Source of the DNA: Streptomyces antimycoticus
GTDB taxonomy: Bacteria; Actinomycetota; Actinomycetes; Streptomycetales; Streptomycetaceae
Reading direction: 5' to 3'
NCBI RefSeq assembly: GCF_005405925.1
Contig: NZ_BJHV01000001.1
Coordinates: 6,944,001-7,008,000, forward strand
DNA: 64,000 bases
The notes beneath the pieces are model-generated. The model searched no databases and was not told where the DNA came from. It was given only the letters and a program-made list of their open reading frames with translations. Shown one piece after another: positions 26,316 through 36,863 of the stretch; the first letter of the stretch is position 1, and every line of letters begins with the position of its first letter. Position numbers and translations under genes: made by a program.

Positions 26316-27287
26316 ATGCAGCCACGGAACATGTCCATGAGTGGAGTGGTCGACCTCGCCGCGGTGAAGGCGGCCGGAGAAGCGAAGCAGAAGGCGGAGA
26401 AGGCGCGGGCCCAGGCGGCCCGCTCCGGGGGCGCCGCGGCGCCCGCCCGTCTGATCTTCAATGTCGACGAAGCGGGTTTTCAGCAGGACGTCCTGCAGCG
26501 CTCCACCGAAGTGCCGGTCGTCATCGACTTCTGGGCCGAGTGGTGCGAGCCGTGCAAGCAGCTCGGTCCCATCCTGGAGCGGCTGGCGACGGAGTACGCC
26601 GGGCAGTTCGTCCTCGCCAAGATCGACGTCGACGCCAACCAGATGCTCTTCCAGCAGTTCGGCGTGCAGGGCATCCCCGCGGTCTTCGCGGTGATCGCGG
26701 GCCAGCCGGTGCCGCTCTTCCAGGGTGCCGCGCCCGAGGCGCAGATCCGCCAGGTGCTGGACCAGCTGATCCAGGCGGCGGAGCAGCAGTTCGGCATCGT
26801 GGGTACACCTGTCGAACCCGGCGCCCAGGACGAGGGCGCCGAGGAGGCCGCCCCGGAGGTCCCCGAGTCGCCGCAGGAGACCGCGCTCGGCGCGGCCCAT
26901 CAGGCGCTGGACGCCGGCGACCTGGGCGGTGCGGTGCGGGCGTACCAGAGCGTGCTCGCCGACGACCCGGCCAACGACGAGGCGAAGCTGGGCCTGGCCC
27001 AGGCCCAGTTGCTGGAGCGCGTTCAGGGAGTGGACGCCACCCAGGCGCGCAAGGCGGCCGCGGAGAACCCCGCGGATGCCAAGGCCCAGATCACGGCGGC
27101 CGACCTGGACTTGGTGGGCGGTCATGTGGAAGACGCCTTCGGGCGGTTGGTGGACACAGTGCGTCGCACCGCTGGGGACGATCGGGACGCGGCGCGCGTT
27201 CATCTCCTGAGTCTGTTCGAGGTGATTGGCGGTGAGGATCCCCGAGTGGTGGCGGCGCGCAGCGCGTTGGCGCGCGTGCTGTTCTGA
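26316..27287 (+). CDS. CnoX-like thioredoxin/TPR co-chaperone
   Basis: Protein of 323 aa with a thioredoxin domain at about 45-150, active site WCEPC, and cis-Pro loop GVQGIPAVFAV, followed by a TPR-like region from about 185 (LGAAHQALDAGDLGGAVRAYQSVLADDPANDEAKLGLAQAQL). This is the YbbN/CnoX architecture: a holdase that protects cysteines under oxidative stress and hands clients to chaperonins. The ATG at 26316 has GGGAGGATGGG just upstream. A hairpin follows the stop. Divergent from the TetR gene. Confidence 0.92.
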   Translation: MQPRNMSMSGVVDLAAVKAAGEAKQKAEKARAQAARSGGAAAPARLIFNVDEAGFQQDVLQRSTEVPVVIDFWAEWCEPCKQLGPILERLATEYAGQFVLAKIDVDANQMLFQQFGVQGIPAVFAVIAGQPVPLFQGAAPEAQIRQVLDQLIQAAEQQFGIVGTPVEPGAQDEGAEEAAPEVPESPQETALGAAHQALDAGDLGGAVRAYQSVLADDPANDEAKLGLAQAQLLERVQGVDATQARKAAAENPADAKAQITAADLDLVGGHVEDAFGRLVDTVRRTAGDDRDAARVHLLSLFEVIGGEDPRVVAARSALARVLF

Positions 27288-27309
27288 CCTCGGGCTCCTC
27301 AAACAACAC

Positions 27310-27349
27310 AGCGGCCGCTCTTTACCAAAACTTGGTAAACGCGGTCGCT
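27310..27349 (+). terminator. Long hairpin after the CnoX-like gene
   Basis: Inner perfect arms TTTACCAA / TTGGTAAA (3-nt loop), extended by AGCGGCCGC / GCGGTCGCT with one mismatch and a small internal loop. It lies 22 bp after the stop codon. Most likely a terminator; the inner palindrome could also be a protein site. Confidence 0.6.
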
Positions 27350-27350
27350 G

Positions 27351-27495
27351 TTACTGCCAGTAAATGCGGGGCCGGGCTTTGTCCGGTCTTGGAGTAAATC
27401 TCCCTCTCTTTCCGGTCACGGTCCGGCAACCCTGCGTGCCCGATCTCGACCGTCCTGCCGCGGTTCGGTTATCCGTCCGTTACTCGCTAGTAACG
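27351..27495. promoter_or_regulatory. Two related inverted repeats upstream of DUF6230 gene
   Basis: TTACT-GCC-AGTAA at 27351-27363 and CGTTACT-CGCT-AGTAACG at 27478-27495 (7-bp perfect arms). Shared half-sites TTACT/AGTAA suggest one dimeric regulator binding twice. The 561-bp interval 27288-27848 holds no other gene that I can support; the sequence is less G-rich than its surroundings. Confidence 0.5.
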
Positions 27496-27848
27496 AACCC
27501 CTTGTGCCTGGGCCGGGAATGGACCACGATCGGCCAAGCTCGGTCCATCCCCCCGTAGCTCGGCATCCGGTCGGCGCGTCGGTGTGGTTGGGTCCCCACC
27601 GGGCAGGCCGGCGGCAGTGGCGTCGGCCGTGGACAGGGGGGTCTCTGCCCAAAAGGCAGGGCCTGTCCAGGAGGTTGCGCGAGATTGCGTGGCCAGTGGT
27701 TGTCGCTCGGGGGTGATCGCCGGTGTTGCGGGTGCGGTGTGCGCCTGTCAGACGTGGGCGCTCTCCTTCCCGAGGACGTAGCACTTCTCCCATCCCAGGT
27801 CCGGGGTTCGCCCCGGCCGGAGATGTACGTCCGAGAAGGAGGAAAGTC

Positions 27849-28466
27849 ATGGAGTCCGTGGCTCGTGGCGGCACCAGATGGAAGCGGTTCGCCGTTGTCA
27901 TGGTGCCGAGCGTTGCTGCCACGGCCGCGATCGGCGTCGCCCTGTCCCAGGGTGCGCTCGCGGCCTCGTTCAACGTGTCCGGTCAGCAGTTCAAGGTCTC
28001 GGTCGACCGGCTCGACGGCACCGGGTTCGCGCAGTACGGCGCGCTGGACACCCAGCACGGGGGCAAGAAGATCCCCGTCGCGGTGTCGGCGTTCAAGAGC
28101 GCGAAGCTCAAGGGCCTGTGCCAGTCCGTCGTGATCCCGGTTCCCGTCTTCGGCGATGTGTCGCTGAAGCTGACGGCAGGCAACGGCAGCAAGCAGGTCG
28201 AGGCCAAGAACCTCTTCATCGATCTCGATCAGCTCAACGCGGACGCCACGTTCCGTGGGATCGACATCGGTGTGGCGGCGGGTGACGCGCACAAGGGTCC
28301 TGGCATCAACAAGGGCGATGCGGCCGATCCCGGTTCGTTCGGCCAGCAGTCGGATTCGGCGACGCTGGTCGGTGTGAAGCAGACCGCCTGGGCGACCAGT
28401 GCGGGCACGTTCAAGCTCTCCGGCCTTTCGATGAAGGTCAGCAAGGGCAAGAACGAGTGCTTCTGA
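27849..28466 (+). CDS. Secreted DUF6230 protein
   Basis: Protein of 205 aa with an excellent Shine-Dalgarno (GAAGGAGGAAAG) 6 bp before the ATG. The N-terminal basic segment and hydrophobic helix WKRFAVVMVPSVAATAAIGVALSQGALA read as a signal peptide or anchor; the rest is a beta-rich extracellular domain ending KVSKGKNECF. Homologues in Streptomyces are often labelled cholesterol esterase, for which no catalytic motif is visible here. It is followed by a terminator and then the DUF6114 gene, with which the family usually travels. Confidence 0.9.
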   Translation: MESVARGGTRWKRFAVVMVPSVAATAAIGVALSQGALAASFNVSGQQFKVSVDRLDGTGFAQYGALDTQHGGKKIPVAVSAFKSAKLKGLCQSVVIPVPVFGDVSLKLTAGNGSKQVEAKNLFIDLDQLNADATFRGIDIGVAAGDAHKGPGINKGDAADPGSFGQQSDSATLVGVKQTAWATSAGTFKLSGLSMKVSKGKNECF

Positions 28467-28479
28467 TCCGTTGAGCTGA

Positions 28480-28510
28480 GGGTGAGGGGCCGCGGCGCTG
28501 CCCCTCACCC
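28480..28510 (+). terminator. Terminator after the DUF6230 gene
   Basis: Perfect 11-bp stem GGGTGAGGGGC / GCCCCTCACCC with a 9-nt loop, 14 bp after the stop codon. Confidence 0.85.
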
Positions 28511-28602
28511 GGGCATCGACCAGCAGCGCGTATGCGCCACGCTAGTACTGCTGTAGAACAACCGCGATCACACCGATCGCCAGCCCCAGGGAGCTGTTTT
28601 CG

Positions 28603-30468
28603 ATGAGTGCCGAGTCGCCGGGGGCGAGTGACCGTATCAGCCGTTGGCGGGAGTCCTTCAGGGCGTGGCGCTGGCAGCGCCCGTTCTGGGCCGGGCTGTT
28701 GAGCCTGCTCGCGGGGCTGCCGATCATGTACTTCCCGTACAACGACGTCAACGCGGGCGGATTCACCATCAACATGTCCACCACCGCCGGATCGGCCTCG
28801 CTGATCATCGGGGTGCTGTTGGTGGTCCTGGGCCTGACCATGTGGTTCCAGCCCATGGTGCGGGTGTTCGCCGGAGTCGCCACGATCCTGCTCGGCCTGG
28901 TGTCGATCCCCGTTTCGAACTTCGGCGGCTTCCTGATGGGATTCCTGCTCGCGCTGTTCGGCGGCGGCATGAGCATCTCCTGGGCACCGGGTGAGACTCC
29001 CTCCGCGCAGCCGGCCGAGGGCCGGGAGCGGCGCCGCAGGACGACGGGAACGGTGACAACGTGCCGGAACCGGCCGGGGCCGGGTCCGCACCGGACCAGG
29101 AAGCCAGGAATGGGAGGCACCGTGCGGGGTGAAGACCGACCCGAGCAGCCGGAGGGAGTGATCCCGCGCCGGGTCAGAACGGGCCCGCGGCACGCGGCAC
29201 CGAAGAAGTCGGTACTCACCCGCCTTCAGGTGCCCGCCGGCAAGGCCATAGCGCTGGCCGCCATGCCGACGGCCGTGCTGATGGGCATGGGGCTCACTCC
29301 GCAGCTCGCCTCGGCCAACCCCCGGCCCGAGGACCGGTACAAGGCCGGGCCGTGTGTGTCCCAGCCGGACGAGGCGGACAAGGACGACTCCAAGGGCGGC
29401 AAGGACGCCTCGGATTCGCAGCCCGAAGACAAGGCCGACAAGGACTCCAAGGGCGCCGAGGACGCGAAGGGTTCGCCCGAGAAGGGCTCCCAGGACGGTT
29501 CCAAGGACTCTGAGGACTCCTCGGACGGCAAGGCGGGCTCGGACGACGACAAGGCCACCTCCACGCCGTCTCCGTCCCGTTCCTCCTCCGCGCCGTCGTC
29601 CGGTGCCGGGGACGAGGAGCCGTCGGCCTCGCCGAGCCCGTCGGAGTCCAAGAACCCCCTGGACCCGCTGGGTCTCGGGGACGCGCTGCACGACATCCTG
29701 ACGCCCGAGGAGGAGGCCAAGGAGTCGGCCGAGCCGAGCGCCTCGCCGAGCCCCTCGTCGAGCGAGGAGCCCAGCTCGTCGCCGTCGCCCTCCCCGTCGA
29801 AGTCCCAGAGCTCCGACAAGCTCACCGATCCGGTCAAGGACACGGTGGACAAGGTGGGCAAGGGCGTCGAGGACACCGTGGACGGGGTGGGGAAGACCGT
29901 CGAGGACGCCAAGGACAAGGCGGACAAGGCACTTCCGAAGCCCTCCTCGTCCGCCTCGAAGGACGCGAACGGCAAGGAGGCGTTCCCCTGCCCCGAGTTC
30001 GACGCCGACGCGTACGAGAACGCCGAGACCGAGCCGACCTCGAGCCTGCTGCCCGAGGACCCGTGGACCCTCAAGAGCACCCTGCTGAGCCTGCACGGCC
30101 TGGACTACAAGGGCATCGTGGAGGTCAAGACGCAGGGCGGCCAGGTCAAGAAGGTCCTGAAGTTCACCGCCTCGGGTGTGGACATCAAGGATCTGCACCA
30201 GCTGGTGGTGGGCCCGGCCGGGACCACCACCCATGTGCAGGCGCGCGAAGGGTCCACCTCGACCATTCGCAACGGCACGGTGACCATGTACACCGAGGAG
30301 CTGAAGGGGAACCTGCTGGGGCTCATCCCGATCACCTTCAGCCCCAAGAGCCCGCCGCCGGTCAACATCCCCGAGGTGTTCTTCACCGATGTCACGGTCA
30401 CGCAGGCCGGCCAGTTCGGTGGCGACCTGACCGTACCGGGCATGCATCTGTTCAAGACCGGGGAGTGA
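28603..30468 (+). CDS. DUF6114 membrane protein fused in frame to a secreted Ser/Asp-rich protein
   Basis: One open frame of 621 codons that looks like two genes. Residues 1-130 are a DUF6114 domain with four helices (PFWAGLLSLLAGLPIMYFP, ASLIIGVLLVVLGLTMWF and two more). Residues 174-621 form an exported protein with a signal-like segment (AIALAAMPTAVLMGMGLTPQLASA), a long acidic/Ser/Pro/Lys-rich linker, and a folded beta-rich end after about residue 465. A GTG at 29122 with GGGAGG five bases upstream is the likely start of the second protein. Before it, another frame gives a natural DUF6114 tail ending NGRHRAG with TGA overlapping the second gene. One missing base near 29.0 kb would therefore explain the fusion. 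Confidence 0.75.
   Translation: MSAESPGASDRISRWRESFRAWRWQRPFWAGLLSLLAGLPIMYFPYNDVNAGGFTINMSTTAGSASLIIGVLLVVLGLTMWFQPMVRVFAGVATILLGLVSIPVSNFGGFLMGFLLALFGGGMSISWAPGETPSAQPAEGRERRRRTTGTVTTCRNRPGPGPHRTRKPGMGGTVRGEDRPEQPEGVIPRRVRTGPRHAAPKKSVLTRLQVPAGKAIALAAMPTAVLMGMGLTPQLASANPRPEDRYKAGPCVSQPDEADKDDSKGGKDASDSQPEDKADKDSKGAEDAKGSPEKGSQDGSKDSEDSSDGKAGSDDDKATSTPSPSRSSSAPSSGAGDEEPSASPSPSESKNPLDPLGLGDALHDILTPEEEAKESAEPSASPSPSSSEEPSSSPSPSPSKSQSSDKLTDPVKDTVDKVGKGVEDTVDGVGKTVEDAKDKADKALPKPSSSASKDANGKEAFPCPEFDADAYENAETEPTSSLLPEDPWTLKSTLLSLHGLDYKGIVEVKTQGGQVKKVLKFTASGVDIKDLHQLVVGPAGTTTHVQAREGSTSTIRNGTVTMYTEELKGNLLGLIPITFSPKSPPPVNIPEVFFTDVTVTQAGQFGGDLTVPGMHLFKTGE
29112..29124 (+). promoter_or_regulatory. Internal ribosome binding site and GTG start
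   Basis: GGGAGGCACCGTG within the fused frame; it fits a separate start for the secreted second half (448 aa, beginning VRGEDRPEQPEGV). Confidence 0.55.
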
Positions 30469-30528
30469 CCCCGCGAGAACACCGACCCGTTCGGGAGCCG
30501 CACACCCCTCCTCCGGGAGGGAAACGAC

Positions 30529-30564
30529 CGTGGGCACCGCCTCCACTCGGAGACGGTGCCCACG
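30529..30564. terminator. Bidirectional terminator
   Basis: CGTGGGCACCG / CGGTGCCCACG, an 11-bp perfect stem with a 14-nt loop, in the 111-bp gap between two convergent genes (the secreted protein and pyk). Confidence 0.85.
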
Positions 30565-30579
30565 GGCGCGTTCGGCGCG

Positions 30580-32007
30580 CTACCGGCTCGCGCCGCCCAG
30601 GTGGTGCACCCGGACCATGTTGGTGGTGCCGGGGACGCCGGGAGGCGAACCGGCGGTCATGATCATGGTGTCGCCCGCGGAGTAGCGGCCCAGCTTCAGC
30701 AGCTCGGCGTCGACCAGGTCGACCATCGCGTCGGTGTGCTCGACGTACGGCACCACGTAGGACTCCACGCCCCAGCTCAGCGTGAGCTGGTTGCGGGTGG
30801 ACGGGTCCGTGGTGAAGGCCACGATCGGCTGCTGGGCGCGGTAGCGGGACAGTCGGCGGGCGGTGTCACCGGACTGGGTGAAGGCGACCAGCGACTTGGC
30901 GCCCAGGAAGTCGGCGATCTCGCACGCCGCGCGGGCCACCGAACCTCCCTGGGTGCGCGGCTTCTTGCCGGGCACCAGCGGCTGCAGACCGCGCGAGAGC
31001 AGCTCCTGCTCGGCGGCCTGGACGATCCGGGACATCGTCTTGACCGTCTCGATCGGGTACGAACCGACCGAGGACTCGGCGGAGAGCATCACCGCGTCCG
31101 CGCCGTCCAGGATCGCGTTGGCCACGTCGGACGCCTCGGCGCGGGTCGGCCGGGAGTTGGTGATCATCGACTCCATCATCTGGGTCGCGACGATCACCGG
31201 CTTGGCGTTGCGGCGGCAGAGCTCGATCAGCCGCTTCTGCACCATCGGGACCTTCTCCAGCGGATACTCCACCGCGAGGTCACCACGGGCCACCATGACC
31301 CCGTCGAAGGCCGCGACGACGTCCGTCATATTGGCGACCGCCTGCGGCTTCTCCACCTTGGCGATCACCGGCACCCGGCGGCCCACCTCGTCCATGACGC
31401 GGTGGACGTCCCGGACGTCGGACGCGTCCCGGACGAAGGACAGGGCGACCATGTCGCACCCCATCCGCAGGGCGAACTTCAGGTCCTCGACGTCCTTCTC
31501 GGACAGCGCGGGCACATTGACCGCCGCACCCGGCAGGTTGATCCCCTTGTGGTCGGAGATCACCCCGCCCTCGATGACGATGGTCCGGACCCGGGAGCCC
31601 TCGACCGAGGTGACCCGCAACTCGACATTGCCGTCGTTGATCAGGACCTGGTCGCCCTTGGACACATCCCCCGGCAGCCCCTTGTAGGTGGTGCCGCAGA
31701 TGGTGCGGTCACCCTCCACGTCCTCGGTGGTGATGATGAACTCATCCCCGCGGACCAGCTCCACCGGGCCGTCCTTGAAGGTCTCCAGACGGATCTTGGG
31801 GCCCTGGAGGTCGGCGAGGACGCCGACCGCGTGCCCGGTCTCCTCGGATGCCTTGCGGACGCGGTGGTACCGCTCCTCATGCTCCGGGTGGGTTCCGTGG
31901 CTCATGTTGAACCGGGCCACGTTCATCCCGGCCTCGATGAGGGACTTCAGCTGATCGTAGGAGTCGACAGCAGGGCCCAGAGTGCAGACGATTTTGGAAC
32001 GGCGCAT
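30580..32007 (-). CDS. pyk: Pyruvate kinase
   Basis: Converts phosphoenolpyruvate and ADP to pyruvate and ATP, the last step of glycolysis. Protein of 475 aa, full length. The start RRSKIVCTLGPA, substrate loop NMSHGTHPEHEERYHRVR, catalytic IAKVEKPQAV and the metal/phosphate site MVARGDLAVEYPLEKVP are intact, with a normal C-terminal domain. Corresponds by position to Pyk2 of S. coelicolor. Next upstream on the same strand are ackA and pta; pfkA is divergent from pta, so lower-glycolysis and overflow genes are grouped here. Confidence 0.96.
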   Translation of the reverse strand: MRRSKIVCTLGPAVDSYDQLKSLIEAGMNVARFNMSHGTHPEHEERYHRVRKASEETGHAVGVLADLQGPKIRLETFKDGPVELVRGDEFIITTEDVEGDRTICGTTYKGLPGDVSKGDQVLINDGNVELRVTSVEGSRVRTIVIEGGVISDHKGINLPGAAVNVPALSEKDVEDLKFALRMGCDMVALSFVRDASDVRDVHRVMDEVGRRVPVIAKVEKPQAVANMTDVVAAFDGVMVARGDLAVEYPLEKVPMVQKRLIELCRRNAKPVIVATQMMESMITNSRPTRAEASDVANAILDGADAVMLSAESSVGSYPIETVKTMSRIVQAAEQELLSRGLQPLVPGKKPRTQGGSVARAACEIADFLGAKSLVAFTQSGDTARRLSRYRAQQPIVAFTTDPSTRNQLTLSWGVESYVVPYVEHTDAMVDLVDAELLKLGRYSAGDTMIMTAGSPPGVPGTTNMVRVHHLGGASR

Positions 32008-32079
32008 GAGGCAGATCCTATCGGTTTGTTTCGGAGCGGAATTTTTCAGTCTTGGGCACAGCGGAGCCGGAACCGGAGG

Positions 32080-33225
32080 CTAGGCGCTGACCAGGTCGAA
32101 CGTCTGGCCGGCGATCTCCAGCTCCTCATCGGTGGGCACCACGGCCACCGCGACCCGGCTGGACTCCGTGGAGATCAGCCGCGCCGTGGCGGAGCGCAGC
32201 GCGTTGCGGACGCCGTCCACCTCGATGCCGAACGCGGTGAGGTCGCGCATCGCCGCCTCCCGTACCGCCGCGGAGTTCTCCCCCACACCGGCGGTGAACG
32301 CGATGGCGTCCACCCGCCCGAGTACCGCGGTGTACGCGCCCACATACTTCCGCAGTCGGTGGATGTAGATGTCGAAGGCGAGCTGCGCGGCCTGATCGCC
32401 CTCGCCCATCCGGCGGCCGATCTCACGCATGTCGTTGTCCCCGCACAGCCCGGCCAGCCCACTGCGCTTGTTGAGCAGCGTGTCGATCTCATCGGTCGAC
32501 ATGCCGCCCACCCGGGACAGATGGAAGATCGCCGCCGGGTCGATGTCCCCCGAGCGGGTACCCATCACCAGGCCCTCCAACGGGGTCAGCCCCATCGAGG
32601 TCTCCACGCAGACGCCGCCGCGCACCGCCGAGGCGCTGGCCCCGTTGCCCAGGTGCAGCACGATCGTGTTGACCTCCGCCGGGTCCTTGCCCAGCAGGGC
32701 GGCGGTGGCCCGGGAGACATACGCGTGCGAGGTGCCGTGGAAGCCGTAGCGCCGCACCCCCCAGCGGTCGGCGGTGTCCACGTCGATCGCGTAGCGCGCC
32801 GCCGCCTCCGGGATGGTCGAGTGGAACGCGGTGTCGAAGACCGCGACCTGCGGCAGGTCCGGGCGCAGCGCGCGGGCCACCTTGATCCCGGTGACGTTGG
32901 CCGGGTTGTGCAGCGGGGCCAGCGGGATCAGCTTCGCGATCTCCTCGACCACCTCGTCGGTGATCAGGGTCGGCTCGGTGAACCGGGTGCCGCCGTGCAC
33001 CACCCGGTGGCCGACCGCCGCCAGCTCGGGCGAGTCGAGGCCCAGGCCCTGGGCGGCCAGTTCGTCGGCGACCTGCTTGAGGGCCGCCGCGTGGTCGGCG
33101 ACGGGACCCTCACCGATCCGCTCCACGATGCCGGAGGCGGGCCGGGAGCCGTCGGCCATGTCCAGAAGCTGGTACTTCACGGACGAGGAGCCGGAGTTGA
33201 GGACGAGGACGCAGGAGCCGTTCAC
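32080..33225 (-). CDS. ackA: Acetate kinase
   Basis: Acetyl phosphate + ADP to acetate + ATP, or the reverse. Protein of 381 aa from the GTG at 33225 (VNGSCVLVLNSGSSSVKYQLL). Conserved NSGSSS, FDTAFHSTIPE, YGFHGTSHAYVS (His for phosphoryl transfer), LHLGNGAS, ETSMGLTPLEGLVMGTRSGDIDPA and FTAGVGENS are present. The start overlaps the pta stop by 4 bp (GTGA), so pta-ackA are translationally coupled. Confidence 0.96.
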   Translation of the reverse strand: MNGSCVLVLNSGSSSVKYQLLDMADGSRPASGIVERIGEGPVADHAAALKQVADELAAQGLGLDSPELAAVGHRVVHGGTRFTEPTLITDEVVEEIAKLIPLAPLHNPANVTGIKVARALRPDLPQVAVFDTAFHSTIPEAAARYAIDVDTADRWGVRRYGFHGTSHAYVSRATAALLGKDPAEVNTIVLHLGNGASASAVRGGVCVETSMGLTPLEGLVMGTRSGDIDPAAIFHLSRVGGMSTDEIDTLLNKRSGLAGLCGDNDMREIGRRMGEGDQAAQLAFDIYIHRLRKYVGAYTAVLGRVDAIAFTAGVGENSAAVREAAMRDLTAFGIEVDGVRNALRSATARLISTESSRVAVAVVPTDEELEIAGQTFDLVSA

Positions 33226-35321
33226 GCGGACTGGGCCTTCTCTGTGGGGGATGCCGGGGACTGGGCCTGGATGGCGGTGATCGAGACGGTGTTGACGATG
33301 TCCTGGACGAGTGCCCCGCGGGACAGGTCGTTCACCGGCTTGCGCAGACCCTGCAGCACCGGGCCGACCGCGACGGCGCCCGCCGAGCGCTGCACGGCCT
33401 TGTAGGTGTTGTTGCCGGTGTTCAGGTCCGGGAAGATCAGCACGGTGGCGTTGCCCGCCACCTCGGAGTCGGGCAGCTTGGTCGCCGCGACCGCGGCGTC
33501 CACCGCCGCGTCGTACTGGATCGGGCCCTCGACCAGCAGATCGGGGCGGCGCTCGCGGACCAGCTCGGTCGCCTTGCGGACCTTGTCCACATCCGCGCCG
33601 GAGCCGGAAGTGCCGGTGGAGTACGACAGCATCGCGATCCTCGGCTCCACCCCGAACCGGGCCGCCGTCGTCGCCGACTGGATGGCGATGTCCGCGAGCT
33701 GCTCGGCGTCCGGGTCGGGGTTGACCGCGCAGTCGCCGTAGACCAGCACCCGGTCGGCCAGGCACATGAAGAAGACCGAGGAGACGATCTCGGCGCCCGG
33801 GGCGGTCTTGATGATCTCGAAGGCGGGCCGGATGGTGGCGGCGGTGGAGTGCACCGCGCCCGAGACCATGCCGTCGGCCAGGCCCTCCTGGACCATCAGG
33901 GTGCCGAAGTAGGAGACGTCGGCCACCACGTCGTACGCCAGCTCGTAGGAGACGCCCTTGTGGGCGCGCAGCTTCGCGTACCCCTCGGCGAAGCGCTCGC
34001 GCAGCGGGGAGGTCTGCGGATCGACGATCTGCGCCTCGGCGAGCTGGATGCCGAGCTCGGCCGCGCGCTTGCGGATCGCGTCCTCCTCGCCCAGCAGTGT
34101 GAGATCGCACACATCACGGCGGAGCAGTACGTCGGCGGCGCGCAGCACCCGCTCCTCCGCGCCCTCGGGCAGCACCACCCGGCGGCGACGGGACCGGGAC
34201 CGCTCGATCAGCTCGCGCTCGAACATCATCGGGGTGACCCGGGCCGAGCGGCCCACCGAGATGCGCTCGGTCAGCGCGGCGGTGTCCACATGCCGCTCGA
34301 AGAGGCCGAGCGCCGTCTCCGCCTTGCGCGGCGCGCTCGCCGTGAGCTTGCCCTCGATGGCGAACAGCTCGGCCGCCGTCGGGAAGGACCCGCCCGCCAC
34401 CGACACCACCGGGGTCCCCGGGGCCAGCCGCGAGGCCAGCGCCAGGATGTCCGGGCCCGGCCGCTCGTCCAGGGTGAGCAGCACCCCGGCGATCGGCGGG
34501 GAGCCGGCGCTGTGCGCGGCCAGCGCGCCCACGATCAGGTCCGCGCGGTCCCCGGGCGTCACCACCAGACAGCCCTCGGTCAGCGCGGGCAGGAAGCTCG
34601 GCAGCATCGCGCCGCCGAAGACGAAGTCCCGCACATCCCGGGAGAGCCCGGTCTGATCGCCGAGCAGCACCTCCGCGCCCAGCGTGCGGACGATCTGGGA
34701 GACGGTGGGCGCCGACAGCGACGGGTCCTCGGGCAGCACATAGCTGGGGACCGGCAGCTTGGCGGCCAGCCGCTCGGCGATGGCCTCGCGGTCCCCGGGC
34801 ACCACCCGGTTGACGACCACCGCGACCACATCGCAGCCCTGCGCCTCATAGGCGCGGTAGGCGTTGTGGGCCTCGGCGCCGGCCGACTCGGCGGTCTGCC
34901 GCTGCCCGCCGACGACCGTGATCACCGAGGCGCCGAACTCATTGGCGAGCCGTGCGTTCAGCCCCAGCTCGTCGGGGAGGCTGGTGGCCGCGTAGTCGCT
35001 GCCCAGCACCAGGACGTAGTCATACGCGTCGGCGACCTCGTGGAAGCGGCCGACGAGCTGCGAGACCAGCTCGTCGGCGCCCCGCTCGGCCTGGAGCGTG
35101 GCCGCCTCGTGATACGTCATGCCGAAGACCGACTCCGGCGACTGGCTGAGCCGGTAGCGCGCCCGCAGCAGGTCGAAGAGGCGATCGGGGTCGTCGTGCA
35201 CCAGGGGGCGGAAGACTCCGACCCGGTCGACATGACGGGTCAGGAGCTCCATCACCCCCAGCTCCACGACCTGGCGTCCGTCGCCACGCTCGACTCCGGT
35301 CACGTACACGCTGCGTGTCAC
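33222..35321 (-). CDS. pta: Phosphate acetyltransferase, long form
   Basis: Interconverts acetyl-CoA and acetyl phosphate. Protein of 699 aa, the long form: an N-terminal P-loop-like/DRTGG regulatory region (about 1-370) and a C-terminal PTA_PTB catalytic domain (about 375-690) with VVLPEGAEERVLRAA, FPDLNTGNNTYKAVQRSAGAVAVGPVLQGL and PVNDLSRG. The N-terminal domain lacks an obvious Walker A at its start, as is often seen. I chose the GTG at 35321 because GGAG lies 7 bp upstream; a GTG two codons earlier is too close. First gene of pta-ackA; divergent from pfkA across 209 bp. Confidence 0.95.
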   Translation of the reverse strand: MTRSVYVTGVERGDGRQVVELGVMELLTRHVDRVGVFRPLVHDDPDRLFDLLRARYRLSQSPESVFGMTYHEAATLQAERGADELVSQLVGRFHEVADAYDYVLVLGSDYAATSLPDELGLNARLANEFGASVITVVGGQRQTAESAGAEAHNAYRAYEAQGCDVVAVVVNRVVPGDREAIAERLAAKLPVPSYVLPEDPSLSAPTVSQIVRTLGAEVLLGDQTGLSRDVRDFVFGGAMLPSFLPALTEGCLVVTPGDRADLIVGALAAHSAGSPPIAGVLLTLDERPGPDILALASRLAPGTPVVSVAGGSFPTAAELFAIEGKLTASAPRKAETALGLFERHVDTAALTERISVGRSARVTPMMFERELIERSRSRRRRVVLPEGAEERVLRAADVLLRRDVCDLTLLGEEDAIRKRAAELGIQLAEAQIVDPQTSPLRERFAEGYAKLRAHKGVSYELAYDVVADVSYFGTLMVQEGLADGMVSGAVHSTAATIRPAFEIIKTAPGAEIVSSVFFMCLADRVLVYGDCAVNPDPDAEQLADIAIQSATTAARFGVEPRIAMLSYSTGTSGSGADVDKVRKATELVRERRPDLLVEGPIQYDAAVDAAVAATKLPDSEVAGNATVLIFPDLNTGNNTYKAVQRSAGAVAVGPVLQGLRKPVNDLSRGALVQDIVNTVSITAIQAQSPASPTEKAQSA

Positions 35322-35530
35322 GCGCACTCTCCGTTCCTCTGGCGTTCTTGGGTGTTTTCCGTTTGTGCGCCCATGGGACACGAATTGGCCACATTGAACG
35401 GCCCGGTCCTCTTGACAATACCTGCGACCGTGATTAAGGCGCTGGCCGCTCGGGGGATACAGCACTACCCCGCCCATGAAACAATCGGACTGGCTCACAT
35501 CTACCCGTAGGGAGCAGGAGACACAGCACG

Positions 35531-36556
<1,026 letters not shown>

Positions 36557-36863
36557 GCCGTCAGGCGCGTGCTTGCTTCTGCTGATTGGGGGCGCTCACC
36601 CGATCGGTGGGCGGTCACTCCCGATCGTTTGGACGCCGGCTCCCGCTCGTTGGGCCGCTCCCGCCTCTCGTTGGCTCTCTCGTCGGCCGCAGCGGTCTTG
36701 ATCATCCCCCCGTGGAAAATCAACACCGCCGCGGCCGTGCGTGGTTGGCGAGGTTCACTCTTGAACGAACCCCCGGAGTGAACAAGGCTGTCCCATGTCC
36801 GGGACATGCCCCGGAGCAGTCCCGGACACGGCCGGGACACAGGGGCGGGGGAGAGAACCGCAG
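36557..36863. other. Gene-free stretch
   Basis: A 307-bp region between pfkA and the HTH-lectin gene. It presumably carries the promoter of the latter; I see no gene, and no hairpin strong enough to call. Confidence 0.5.

Noticed and set aside
27480..28508. Minus-strand frame of about 340 codons opposite the DUF6230 gene
   Set aside because: Mirror of biased codons; the plus strand has the signal peptide and ribosome binding site.
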